Source of the DNA: Alistipes megaguti
Lineage (GTDB): Bacteria; Bacteroidota; Bacteroidia; Bacteroidales; Rikenellaceae
Length of the DNA: 64,000 nucleotides
Reading direction: 5' to 3'
NCBI RefSeq assembly: GCF_900604385.1
Contig: NZ_LR027382.1
Location: 2,648,075 to 2,712,074, forward strand
Under the pieces are notes generated by a model that saw only the letters and a program-made list of their open reading frames with translations, had not been told where the DNA came from and did no database searches. The position numbers and the translations under genes are program-made. Below are positions 35,635 to 47,293 of the stretch, in pieces. Numbering within the stretch: the stretch's first letter is position 1; the number at the start of each line of letters is the position of its first letter.

Positions 35635-35674
35635 GAAAAAGGCGTCGGCGGATCTGATGCGACCCGCCGACGCC
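35635..35674 (-). terminator. Terminator of the ATP synthase operon
   Basis: A perfect 11-bp stem (GGCGTCGGCGG / CCGCCGACGCC) followed on the minus strand by a T5 run, 32 bp past the atpG stop. Confidence 0.85.
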
Positions 35675-35705
35675 CTTGGAAGATGCGCAGCCCGTTTTCG
35701 GGCGC

Positions 35706-36572
35706 CTAATCGGCCTGCCCGATGTCGGCCAGCTCGTTGGTGATGGCCTGCTGACGCTGTTTGTTGTAGAAGAGTTTCAACTCGTCGAGCAGCTCCTGGG
35801 CATTGTCCGAGGCGGTCTGCATGGCCACCGTACGGGCGGCGTGTTCGGCCGTGGCGCTGTCGAGCAGCACCTCGTACATGCGGGTGCGGACCGCGAGCGG
35901 CAGCAGTTCACGGAGCAGTTCGCGGGGCGACGGCTCGCAGATGTAGTCCGCTTCGGAAAGCGTCTGCCCCTCGCCCGGACGTGCCTCCAGCGGAAGCAGT
36001 GTCTCGCTGCGGGGCGTCTGGCGGCTCATCGAAGCGTAGTGGTTGTAGACCAGCACCACGCGGTCGACTCTCCCCGCTTCGAAGTCCTCCATCAGCCGGT
36101 CGGCCAGGCGAACCGCTCCCGCATAGTCGTGATGACCCGAGAGGGTGTGGAACGAGTCGTTGAACGTCAAGCCGCTCTTGCGGACATGGGCCAGCATCTT
36201 CTCCCCCACGGGCCACACCTCGATCTGCTGAAATCCCTCACCGCGCAGCGCTTCGAGCGTGTGTTCCAACTGCCGGATGGCCTCGGCGTTGAATCCTCCG
36301 CAGAGCGATCCGTCCGAAGCCACGGCCACGACGACGGCCCGCTGCTGCAGTTTGTGGGGCAGCGTCAGCGGTGATTCGATCTGCTCCTCGTCGGCATAGC
36401 GGAACAACGCCTCGGTGATCGCGCCCAGCTGGCGTTCGTAGACGGCCAGCGCCTCGGCCTCCGACTGCACGTGGTGCAGTTTGGCCGATGCGACCATCTT
36501 CATCGCCGAAGTGATCTTCAGCGTGCCGCCCACCGAGGCGATCCGGGCCTTGATCTCTTTGAGCGCAGCCAT
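35706..36572 (-). CDS. atpG: ATP synthase F1 subunit gamma
   Basis: A 288-residue central-stalk subunit that rotates within the alpha3beta3 hexamer. The N-terminal coiled coil reads LKEIKARIASVGGTLKITSAMKMVAS (start quoted in part) and the conserved SDGSLCGGFNAEA is present. The C-terminal helix NARTVAMQTASDNAQELLDEL-like segment is seen as AARTVAMQTASDNAQELLDE. It is last in the eight-gene operon, 4 bp after atpA. Confidence 0.96.
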   Translation of the reverse strand: MAALKEIKARIASVGGTLKITSAMKMVASAKLHHVQSEAEALAVYERQLGAITEALFRYADEEQIESPLTLPHKLQQRAVVVAVASDGSLCGGFNAEAIRQLEHTLEALRGEGFQQIEVWPVGEKMLAHVRKSGLTFNDSFHTLSGHHDYAGAVRLADRLMEDFEAGRVDRVVLVYNHYASMSRQTPRSETLLPLEARPGEGQTLSEADYICEPSPRELLRELLPLAVRTRMYEVLLDSATAEHAARTVAMQTASDNAQELLDELKLFYNKQRQQAITNELADIGQAD

Positions 36573-36576
36573 GACC

Positions 36577-38168
<1,592 letters not shown>

Positions 38169-38172
<4 letters not shown>

Positions 38173-38726
38173 ATCTTTCTTTCGGGCAGTCTGCCCAGTT
38201 TCTGTTCTACGCGGCGAAGTTGCGTGGCGATGCTGGCATCCAGCAGACGGTCGTCGATGCGGAAGCGGAATCCGCCGATGAGCGACGGATCGACCTTGCG
38301 GTGGACGCGGACCTCGCGGCTGTGCGTGACAGTGCCGACATTGTCCGAGAGCCGTTTGACGAAGTCACCGTCGACCTCGGCGGCCGTCGTGAGCGTCATG
38401 TCGACGATGCCGCAGCGCTGCTTGTAGATGCCGACGAAGGCCGGCAGCATGAAGCAGAGCCACTTTTCGCGGTGATGGCGGATGACCAGCCGCAGGAAAC
38501 CCTCCAGCGAAGCCGAAAGTTCGTGATCGAAGGCCTTGCGCACGACATCGAGCTTTGCGTCGGCCGTCAGGACCGGCGAGGTGAGCACCTCGCGGAGTTC
38601 CATACGGCCGTTGTAGGCTTTGATGAACGCTTCGGCCTCTTCGGCCACCCGTTTCATCTCACCCTTCGATTCGGCAAAGTCGGCCAGGGCCCGGGCATAG
38701 CGGCGGGCGATCAATCCGGTGTCCAT
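38169..38726 (-). CDS. atpH: ATP synthase F1 subunit delta
   Basis: A 185-residue peripheral-stalk subunit linking b to alpha. The start ARRYARALADFAESKGEM and the C-terminal VHRKVDPSLIGGFRFRIDDR are hallmark delta (OSCP) sequences. It overlaps atpF by 16 bp and atpA by 4 bp, so translation is coupled. Confidence 0.95.
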
Positions 38727-39229
38727 GTCTTGCGGTTTTTCGGATCGAACTCCTCCATCAGGCGCGAAGCCAGCTGCGTCTGGGCCTCCCGGTTGTCGAG
38801 ATCCTGGCGCAACATGCGTTCGGTGATGGCCACGGCCAGCGCGGCGATCTCCCGTTTGGCATCGGCCAGGATGGCGGCCCGTTCGGTTTCAGCCTGCAGG
38901 CGGCTCTTTTCGAGGAGTCGGGCGCCTTCGCTTTCGGCCTTCTGACGGGCGTCGGCCAGAATCTGTTTGCGTTCGGTGTCGGCCTCCCGCAGGATTTCGT
39001 TGCGCCGGACCTCGGCCTCATTGATGATCTCACGGCTGCGGGCCTCGAGCGTGGCGCATTTCTGCTCGGCTTCCCGGGCGGCATCGAGCGACGAGTCGAT
39101 ATACTCCTTGCGCGACTCGATGGCCTTGACGATGACAGGGAAACCGTAGCGGGCCAGCACGACGAGGACCACCACGAAGGCGAGCGTCATCCAGAACAGC
39201 AGTCCCGATTCGGGTTGCAGAAGTCCCAT
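38711..39229 (-). CDS. atpF: ATP synthase Fo subunit b
   Basis: A 172-residue stator subunit: one N-terminal membrane span (LLFWMTLAFVVVLVVLARYG) followed by a long charged helix (AAREAEQKCATLEARSREI and onward) reaching F1. It starts 21 bp after the atpE stop and overlaps atpH. Confidence 0.95.
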   Translation of the reverse strand: MGLLQPESGLLFWMTLAFVVVLVVLARYGFPVIVKAIESRKEYIDSSLDAAREAEQKCATLEARSREIINEAEVRRNEILREADTERKQILADARQKAESEGARLLEKSRLQAETERAAILADAKREIAALAVAITERMLRQDLDNREAQTQLASRLMEEFDPKNRKTWTPD

Positions 39230-39250
39230 GGCACGTACCGATTTTTGGGA

Positions 39251-39466
39251 TTAGAGTGCCAGGAAGCAGACTACTACGGCGAAGAGGGCAACACCCTCGA
39301 TCAGGGCCGCAACGATGATCATGTTGGTACGGATCTTGTCGGCGGCTTCGGGCTGACGGCCGATGGCCTCCATGGCCGAACCTCCGATTTTACCGATACC
39401 TAATCCTGCGCCGATGGCGGCCAGACCTGCGCCGATTGCAGCGCCCAGAATACCTAAACTTTCCAT
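39251..39466 (-). CDS. atpE: ATP synthase Fo subunit c
   Basis: A 71-residue proteolipid of two membrane helices; I use the ATG at 39466, since the longer open frame lacks a hydrophobic start and overlaps atpB. The loop RQPE is at 37-40, and the ion-binding Glu57 sits in AALIEGVALF. Positions that ligate Na+ in sodium-type rings (Gln in the first helix, Ser/Thr after the Glu) are Ile and Gly here, so it should carry protons. Confidence 0.96.
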   Translation of the reverse strand: MESLGILGAAIGAGLAAIGAGLGIGKIGGSAMEAIGRQPEAADKIRTNMIIVAALIEGVALFAVVVCFLAL

Positions 39467-39518
39467 AGCTGTTTGAGTTTTTATCAGTTTTTGTTTTGTG
39501 AGTCGTTTTCGTATGCGA

Positions 39519-40598
39519 TCAGTGGTTGTCGGCCGTTTCGGCGGCGTGCTTTTCGGGTCGCTCCTGGGCCAGTCCGATGAAGACGGCCGAGAGCATCGTG
39601 AAGACGTAGGCCTGCAGGAAGGCAACCAGCAGTTCGAGACAGTACATGAAGATTGAGAAGAGGACCGAGGCGAAGCTCATCGAACCGTTGATGGCGGCCC
39701 CCATGCCGGCCGTGGCGAAGATCACGCACGTCAGGCTGAGGATGACGGCGTGTCCGGCCATCATGTTGGCGAACAGACGGATCATCAGCGCGAAGGGCTT
39801 GGTGAAGATGCCCACCAGCTCGATCAGCGGCATGAGCGGGAAGGCCTTGAGCCAGACCGGAACGTCGGGCCAGAGAATGTCCTTCCAGTAGTGCTTCGTG
39901 CCGAAGATGTTCACGGCCAGGAACGTGGCCAGGGCCAGGATGAACGTCACGGCGATATTGCCCGAGACGTTCGCGCCGCCCGGGAAGAAGGGAATCAGCC
40001 CCATGAGGTTGTTCACGAAGATGAAGAAGAAGGCCGTGAGCAGATAGGGGGCGAACTTGCGGTAGTTGGGGCCGACGCAGGGCTTGATGACGCTGTCCAG
40101 AATGCCCGAGACGAGCATCTCGAACAGGGCGACGAAGCCTTTCGGAGCCCGGTCCGTGGCCTTGTGGCGGCGGTACCAGCGGGCAGTACCGAGCACCAGG
40201 CAGAGCAGGATCGCGCTGTTGAGCAGCAGGGCCGCGGCGGTTTTGGTCAGCGAGAGGTCGAGCGGCCGCAGGTCCGAACCGTCCGCCTGGCGTTCGACGA
40301 CCTTGCCGGCATGCTCGCCCTCCGAGGCGATGCGCAGCCCTTCGTACTCGGCGCCTTCGCGCAGCCGCGATGACGAGAAGCAGTGCCAGCCGCTTGAGGG
40401 GCTGTGGACGATCACCGGCAGCGGAATGCTCCACTCGCCGCCGGCGGTCGAGAGAACGTGCCATTCGTAACTGTCGCCGATGTGTCCCAGAACGATCGCC
40501 TTGATGTCGGGTTCCTGCTGTTGTTCTTCGGCACGGAGGGTTCCGGCCGGAATCAGCAGCGCGAGCAGCACGGCGATTCTTGCAAAAGCCTTCATCAT
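39519..40598 (-). CDS. atpB: ATP synthase Fo subunit a, with N-terminal periplasmic extension
   Basis: A 359-residue membrane subunit forming the proton half-channels. A signal-like N-terminus (MMKAFARIAVLLALLIPAGTLRA) precedes about 95 extra residues absent from E. coli AtpB (271 residues); such an extension is usual in Bacteroidota. The core has FVNNLMGLIPFFPGG, the essential Arg274 in MIRLFANMMAGH, and the last helix LELLVAFLQAYVFTMLSAVF. Its start overlaps atpC by 4 bp. Confidence 0.96.
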   Translation of the reverse strand: MMKAFARIAVLLALLIPAGTLRAEEQQQEPDIKAIVLGHIGDSYEWHVLSTAGGEWSIPLPVIVHSPSSGWHCFSSSRLREGAEYEGLRIASEGEHAGKVVERQADGSDLRPLDLSLTKTAAALLLNSAILLCLVLGTARWYRRHKATDRAPKGFVALFEMLVSGILDSVIKPCVGPNYRKFAPYLLTAFFFIFVNNLMGLIPFFPGGANVSGNIAVTFILALATFLAVNIFGTKHYWKDILWPDVPVWLKAFPLMPLIELVGIFTKPFALMIRLFANMMAGHAVILSLTCVIFATAGMGAAINGSMSFASVLFSIFMYCLELLVAFLQAYVFTMLSAVFIGLAQERPEKHAAETADNH

Positions 40599-40870
40599 GG
40601 TTTCACCTCCTCTTTATTGGTGACCGATTCTTCGGCCGGCTCGACGCAGGCCTCGATCCGATCTTCATAGACGCGTACGCATCCGTTCTTGATCGGAAGA
40701 CGCACCTCCCCTGCTTCGCCTGCATAGACGATCTCTCCGCAGCCGAGTCCCGCAATGAGCGGAGCGTGTCCTCTGAGGACGGTGAAGCGCCCCACCGTTC
40801 CCGGGAACGAGACCCGATCGGTCGTCGTGTTGCACAACGTGCCGCCGGGAGCTACAATGGTCAGGATCAT
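40595..40870 (-). CDS. atpC: ATP synthase F1 subunit epsilon, short form
   Basis: A 91-residue subunit containing only the N-terminal beta-sandwich (VSFPGTVGRFTVLRGHAPLI, GGTLCN). The C-terminal helical hairpin that inhibits ATP hydrolysis in E. coli (139 residues) is missing. Short epsilon is common in Bacteroidota. It lies 23 bp after atpD. Confidence 0.92.
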   Translation of the reverse strand: MILTIVAPGGTLCNTTTDRVSFPGTVGRFTVLRGHAPLIAGLGCGEIVYAGEAGEVRLPIKNGCVRVYEDRIEACVEPAEESVTNKEEVKP

Positions 40871-40893
40871 AATGCGTTGTTTTTACCGGTGAA

Positions 40894-42414
<1,521 letters not shown>

Positions 42415-42762
42415 ATCTATGGTTTGGATTCTATTCCGTATAACGGGAAACACCGTTCGGTTCGTTTGTCAATTTTTCGTCGAAACTCTCCAAATGCGGC
42501 ATTTCGCCTGGTTGTCCGGATTGGCCGCGAGGAGATTCTGTGAATCCGGGATCTGATGCGGGGCCGGATGCCATACATTTTATATATACCTTGCGGAAGG
42601 AGTCTTCGAACGGATTTCGGGATGGTCGTCCGTAAGGACGAACACATGGCCGATGTGGTCGCAGGCATCGATCCGATTTCACATTCCCGAGTCTTCGTCA
42701 CGCTCGGTTTCGCGGGAGGGCGTAATCGCTGCAGATGAGAGTTCGGGGATGAAATTTGAGTG
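42415..42762 (-). other. ATP synthase operon leader, no gene seen
   Basis: About 350 bp between the likely -7 box and atpD. Short open frames on both strands show no family features. The sequence is mixed, with an AT-rich patch near 42576-42590. A regulatory leader is possible, but I recognise no riboswitch. Confidence 0.3.
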
Positions 42763-42770
42763 CAAAGATA
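42763..42770 (-). promoter_or_regulatory. Candidate -7 box (TATCTTTG) of the ATP synthase operon
   Basis: CAAAGATA on the plus strand is a full TAnnTTTG match on the minus strand. A proper -33 element is not evident. Confidence 0.45.
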
Positions 42771-42896
42771 ATAATTTGGGTGAAATATGGATATACTTCG
42801 ATGTAGTGAGTCGGTGCAAGACGGGCGGAAACGCTCCGGTCGGGTTTGCGGAAATCGCTTCTGCACCGTAATTTCGAATGGAATCCGGGTATTTCG

Positions 42897-42928
42897 CAAA
42901 ATAAGTAAAATGCTTTTGTTTTATTTTG
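42897..42928 (+). promoter_or_regulatory. Upstream AT-rich operator candidate for the glp cluster
   Basis: Inverted arms CAAAATAA (42897-42904) and TTATTTTG (42921-42928). The right side contains GTTTTATTTTG, which recurs exactly at 43001-43011. It is probably a second site for the regulator acting at the glpA promoter. Confidence 0.4.
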
Positions 42929-42975
42929 AATGTCTGAATTTAGCGGTTTATTGAAGAGTTATTAAGTTGTTTTCG

Positions 42976-43009
42976 AAATAAAATGAAATAAAATTATTTC
43001 GTTTTATTT
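42976..43009 (+). promoter_or_regulatory. Palindromic operator candidate overlapping the glpA promoter
   Basis: A 15-bp inverted repeat with one mismatch (AAATAAAATGAAATA / TATTTCGTTTTATTT) around a 4-base centre (42991-42994). It reaches into the -33 box of the glpA promoter. The DeoR-family protein encoded at 50530 is the likely ligand-controlled repressor (inference). Confidence 0.5.
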
Positions 43010-43039
43010 TGTTTCCTTAGAAAAAAGTATTTATATTTG
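43008..43039 (+). promoter_or_regulatory. Promoter of the glp cluster
   Basis: TTTG (43008-43011) and TATATTTG (43032-43039) are 20 bp apart, an exact Bacteroidota promoter. The leader to the ATG at 43062 is about 15 nt. Confidence 0.75.
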
Positions 43040-43061
43040 TCATGACTTAATTCTTCGACCT

Positions 43062-44681
43062 ATGGACAATACGTACGATGTCATCATCATCGGAGGCGGT
43101 GCCACCGGCGCGGGAATTGCCCGCGACTGTTCGTTGCGTGGAATCAAGGCCCTGCTGCTGGAGCGTTCCGATATCTCGACCGGCGCGACCGGGCGCAACC
43201 ATGGCCTGTTGCACAGCGGCGCCCGATATGCCGTGACGGATCACGAATCGGCCGTGGAGTGTATCCGCGAAAACATGATCCTGCGAAAAATAGCGGCGCA
43301 TTGCGTCGAACAGACCGACGGACTGTTTATTTCACTCCCCGAGGACGGGTTGGAATATCAGTCCGTTTTCGTGGATGCCTGCCGCCGGGCCGGGATCCGC
43401 GCCGAGGCCATCGACCCGAAGGAGGCGCTGCGCCTCGAACCGTCGGCCAATCCGGCGCTGATCGGAGCCGTTCGGGTGCCCGACGGTGCGGTGGACCCCT
43501 TCCGGCTCACCTCGTCGAATATCCTTGATGCCAAGGCGCACGGCGCCGAGATCCGCACCTATACCGAGGTTCGTGAGCTGCTTCGCGAACAGGACCGCAT
43601 CGTCGGCGTCGAGGCCTACGATCACCGGCGCCATTGTTCCGAGAAGTTCTACGCGCAGGTGGTGGTCAATGCGGGCGGCATCTGGGGCCACGGCATTGCC
43701 GCCAAGGTGGGCATTACGGTCAGCATGCTTCCGGCCAAGGGGGCGCTGCTGATCTTCGGCCACCGGGTGAACAATCTGGTGCTGAACCGCTGCCGCAAGC
43801 CGGCCGACGCCGATATTCTGGTTCCGGGCGATACGATCTCGCTCATCGGAACCACCTCGAGCAAGGTCCCCTACGACCAGATTGACAACATGGTCATCAC
43901 GCCCGACGAGGTCGACCTGCTGCTGCGCGAGGGTGAGAAGCTGGCTCCGGCATTGGCCACGACACGCATTCTGCGGGCCTATGCGGGCGTGCGGCCGTTG
44001 GTGGCTTCGGACGACGACCCGAGCGGCCGCACCGTCAGCCGCGGCATCGTGCTGCTGGACCACGCCACGCGCGACGGCCTCGAGGGATTCATCACTATCA
44101 CGGGCGGCAAGCTGATGACCTACCGTCTGATGGCCGAATGGGCCACGGATCTCATCTGCAAGAAGATCGGCAACGGCGAGAAGTGCCGCACGGCGGAGAT
44201 TCCCCTGCCTGGCTCGACGGAGAGCCGCGAGGAGGTCGACCGCAAGATGCGCAACCGCCCCGTGGCACAGCGGCGTTCGTCGATTTCGCGTCACGGCGAT
44301 CAGGCCGTGAAGATCGACAGCCGCACGTCGATCCAGAACAGCCTGGTGTGCGAATGCGAGGAGGTCTCGATCGGCGAGGTGGAGTACGCGCTGGAGAACC
44401 TTTCGGTGAACAACCTGATCGATCTGCGGCGTCGGACGCGTATCGGAATGGGAACCTGTCAGGGCGAGTTGTGCGCCTGCCGGGCGGCGGGTCTGATGGG
44501 GCGTCGCGACCCGATCTGTGCCCGCCGGGCGAAGGCCGATCTGGTTTCGTTCCTGAACGAGCGCTGGAAGGGCATGGAGCCCATTGCGTGGGGCGACACG
44601 CTGCGTGAAAGCGAATACATGACGTGGGTCTACGAGAGTGTTTGCGGATTGTCGGACGAAGAAAAAACAGCATCAAAATGA
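43062..44681 (+). CDS. glpA: Anaerobic glycerol-3-phosphate dehydrogenase subunit A
   Basis: A 539-residue FAD flavoprotein oxidising sn-glycerol-3-phosphate to dihydroxyacetone phosphate. The FAD fingerprint is VIIIGGGATGAGIARDCSLRG near the start, and RNHGLLHSGARYAV is the active-site region. The C-terminal BFD-like domain has the four Cys of a [2Fe-2S] site (VCECEEV and GTCQGELCAC). In E. coli, GlpA pairs with GlpB and the membrane-anchoring GlpC, passing electrons to menaquinone. Its stop overlaps the glpB start by ATGA. Confidence 0.95.
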   Translation: MDNTYDVIIIGGGATGAGIARDCSLRGIKALLLERSDISTGATGRNHGLLHSGARYAVTDHESAVECIRENMILRKIAAHCVEQTDGLFISLPEDGLEYQSVFVDACRRAGIRAEAIDPKEALRLEPSANPALIGAVRVPDGAVDPFRLTSSNILDAKAHGAEIRTYTEVRELLREQDRIVGVEAYDHRRHCSEKFYAQVVVNAGGIWGHGIAAKVGITVSMLPAKGALLIFGHRVNNLVLNRCRKPADADILVPGDTISLIGTTSSKVPYDQIDNMVITPDEVDLLLREGEKLAPALATTRILRAYAGVRPLVASDDDPSGRTVSRGIVLLDHATRDGLEGFITITGGKLMTYRLMAEWATDLICKKIGNGEKCRTAEIPLPGSTESREEVDRKMRNRPVAQRRSSISRHGDQAVKIDSRTSIQNSLVCECEEVSIGEVEYALENLSVNNLIDLRRRTRIGMGTCQGELCACRAAGLMGRRDPICARRAKADLVSFLNERWKGMEPIAWGDTLRESEYMTWVYESVCGLSDEEKTASK

Positions 44682-45934
44682 GATTCGATACGGTAATTAT
44701 CGGTGGCGGACTGGCCGGCATGACGTGCGGCATCCGCCTGGCCGAGGCGGGACAGCGTTGTGCGATCGTCTCGCAGGGACAGAGTGCCATTCACTTTTCG
44801 TCGGGGTCGTTCGACCTGTTGGGACACCTGCCCGATGGCACGGCGGTCAGCGATCCCGTGGCGGGCATCGCAACGCTGGCCCGACAGTGCCCGACGCACC
44901 CCTATGCCGTGATCGGCGCCGACTCCTGCGCCCGCCATGCCGGAGAGGCTCCGGAGCTGCTGCGCCGGGCCGGCGTCCCGGTTGCGGGTGACAGCCGCCG
45001 CAACCACTTCCGGATTACGCCGCTCGGAAAGACGAAGGCCACGTGGCTGACCATCGACGGTTATCTGACCACGGAGGAGGCGGGTCGCCTCCCCTTCCGT
45101 CGCGTATGCATCGTCAACATCGAGGGTTTTCTGGATTTCTACCCGGAGTTCATCGCCGAGGAGTTCAATCGCCAGGGCGTGGAGTGCCGTTTCGGCAACT
45201 TCAATCACCCCGATCTGGAGCAGATCCGGCGCAATCCGAGCGAGATGCGTTCGGCCAACATCGCCCGGGTGTTCGACCGCGAAGCCAATCTGGAGGCGCT
45301 TTCCGAATCGTTGCGCAAGTTGTCCGAGGGATGCGACGCCCTGATCGTCCCGGCCGTAATCGGATTGAACCGCAACGATTCGCTCGCCTATCTGCGGTCG
45401 CGGGTCGACACTCCGATCCACCTGCTTCCCACCCTTCCGCCGTCGATTCCAGGCATCCGGGCCCAGCAGGCGCTGCAGCACCGGTTCCGGGCGTTGGGCG
45501 GCGAGTATTTTCTGGGCGATAGCGTGCTGCGTGCCGAGACGGAGCAGGGCCGCGTGCGGCGGATCTTCACGGCCAACCACGGCAACATTCCCTTCGAGGC
45601 CGAATGCTTCGTGCTGGCGACGGGCAGCTTCTTCAGCAAGGGGCTGGTGGCGACGCCCGACCGGATTGTCGAACCGGTCTTCGGGGCCGATACGGTCTAC
45701 GCCGGCGGCCGTTCGGAGTGGTATACGCTCCGCTTCTTCGACCGTCAGGCCTACCAGGCCTTCGGCGTCCGCACGGATGCCGGTCTGCGGGTCATGAAGA
45801 GTGGCTCGGCGCTCGAAAATCTCTACTGCGCCGGAGCCGGTCTTTCGGGCTTCCATCCCGTGCAGGAGGAGTGCGGCGCGGGTGTTTCGCTCCTTTCGGC
45901 CCTCCACGTGGCGGAGCGCATTCTGAAGAATTGA
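44678..45934 (+). CDS. glpB: Anaerobic glycerol-3-phosphate dehydrogenase subunit B
   Basis: A 418-residue FAD/FMN-binding subunit from the ATG at 44678, which overlaps the glpA stop. The dinucleotide fold VIIGGGLAGMTCGIRLAEAG opens the protein; SQGQSAIHFSSGSFDLLGHLP and the terminal GAGLSGFHPVQEECGAGVSL are GlpB-like. It forms the dimer with GlpA. Confidence 0.93.
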   Translation: MRFDTVIIGGGLAGMTCGIRLAEAGQRCAIVSQGQSAIHFSSGSFDLLGHLPDGTAVSDPVAGIATLARQCPTHPYAVIGADSCARHAGEAPELLRRAGVPVAGDSRRNHFRITPLGKTKATWLTIDGYLTTEEAGRLPFRRVCIVNIEGFLDFYPEFIAEEFNRQGVECRFGNFNHPDLEQIRRNPSEMRSANIARVFDREANLEALSESLRKLSEGCDALIVPAVIGLNRNDSLAYLRSRVDTPIHLLPTLPPSIPGIRAQQALQHRFRALGGEYFLGDSVLRAETEQGRVRRIFTANHGNIPFEAECFVLATGSFFSKGLVATPDRIVEPVFGADTVYAGGRSEWYTLRFFDRQAYQAFGVRTDAGLRVMKSGSALENLYCAGAGLSGFHPVQEECGAGVSLLSALHVAERILKN

Positions 45935-45959
45935 CCATCCGATAAAAAGCTATACGACC

Positions 45960-47183
45960 ATGAACATACAGCAGAACAGCGTCAGTGAGAACAATTTCGA
46001 ACAGTGCATCAAGTGTACGATCTGCACGGTGTACTGCCCCGTTGCGGCGGTGAATCCCGACTATCCGGGCCCGAAGCAGGCCGGACCCGACGGTGAACGG
46101 CTGCGTCTCAAGCGCCCCGACTTCTTCGACAATGCGCTGAAATATTGCATGAACTGCAAGCGTTGCGAAGTGGCCTGCCCCTCGAACGTGCGCATCGGTG
46201 ACATCATCCAGGCGGCCCGCATCAAGTACGGCCCGCAGCACAACACCTCGCTTCGGAACTTCGTGCTGGCCAATACGGACCTCGTGGGCACGCTGGCCAC
46301 CCCCTTTGCGCCGATCGTCAACGCCACGGTGAAGCTCAAGCCCGTGCGCGTGGTGATGGACAAGGTGATGGGCATCGACCACCGGCGCATCTTCCCGAGG
46401 TACGCCCACGGCACCTTCACGTCGTGGTACCGCAAACATGCCGCCGCCGAGCAGGAGGCCTTCCCGCACCAGGTGGCCTACTTCCACGGCTGCTACGTCA
46501 ACTACAACAATCCGCAACTGGGCAAGGACCTGCTGCGGATCATGAATGCGCTGGGCTACGGCGTGCAGCTGCTCGACCGCGAGCAGTGCTGCGGCGTGGC
46601 GCTGATCTCGAACGGCCTCTACAAGCAGGCGCGGCGCCAGGCCGAGACCAACCTGCGGTCGATTCGCACGTCGGTCAAGGGGCGCAACATGGACGTCATC
46701 ACCACCTCGTCGACCTGTACCTTCACGTTGCGCGACGAGTATCCCCACCTGCTCGAACTGGAGAATGCCGACGTGCGCGACCACATCGAGCTGGCCACAC
46801 GCTACATCTACCGTCTGCTCCAGCGGGGCGACATGCAGCTGAAGTTCAAGGATACGACGCCGCTGCGGGTGGCCTACCACACGCCGTGCCACATGGAGAA
46901 GATGGGCTGGAGCTACTATTCGATCGAACTGCTGCGGATGATTCCCGGCGTCGAGGTGACGGTGCTCGACTCGCAGTGCTGCGGCATCGGCGGCACGTAC
47001 GGCTTCAAGAAGGAGAACTACGAGGCCTCGCAGGCCATCGGCGCTCCGCTGTTCCGGCAGATCGAGGCCTCGGGGGCCGACATCGTGGCCACGGACTGCG
47101 AGACGTGCAAGTGGCAGATCGAAATGTCGACCTCGAAGCCCTGCGAGCATCCGCTGCATATCCTTGCCTCGCGGCTGGCCTGA
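45960..47183 (+). CDS. glpC: Anaerobic glycerol-3-phosphate dehydrogenase subunit C
   Basis: A 407-residue iron-sulfur subunit. Two 4Fe-4S motifs are near the N-terminus (CIKCTICTVYCP and CMNCKRCEVACP), followed by two CCG domains (ending REQCCGVALISNG and DSQCCGIGGTYGF). It passes electrons from GlpAB to the quinone pool at the inner membrane. It starts 25 bp after glpB. Confidence 0.94.
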   Translation: MNIQQNSVSENNFEQCIKCTICTVYCPVAAVNPDYPGPKQAGPDGERLRLKRPDFFDNALKYCMNCKRCEVACPSNVRIGDIIQAARIKYGPQHNTSLRNFVLANTDLVGTLATPFAPIVNATVKLKPVRVVMDKVMGIDHRRIFPRYAHGTFTSWYRKHAAAEQEAFPHQVAYFHGCYVNYNNPQLGKDLLRIMNALGYGVQLLDREQCCGVALISNGLYKQARRQAETNLRSIRTSVKGRNMDVITTSSTCTFTLRDEYPHLLELENADVRDHIELATRYIYRLLQRGDMQLKFKDTTPLRVAYHTPCHMEKMGWSYYSIELLRMIPGVEVTVLDSQCCGIGGTYGFKKENYEASQAIGAPLFRQIEASGADIVATDCETCKWQIEMSTSKPCEHPLHILASRLA

Positions 47184-47293
47184 CACGGAGATGCGGATCG
47201 CGGCCCGGTGAGCGGGTTCCGCCCTGCCGGCCGGGTCTTGCTGAGGGCCGCCTGTAAAATCGACCAATTAACCAAAACCAACCACAAACTACT

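Noticed and set aside
42431..42899. Open frames upstream of atpD
   Set aside because: Arg/Pro/Ser-rich, no start context; leader or shadow.
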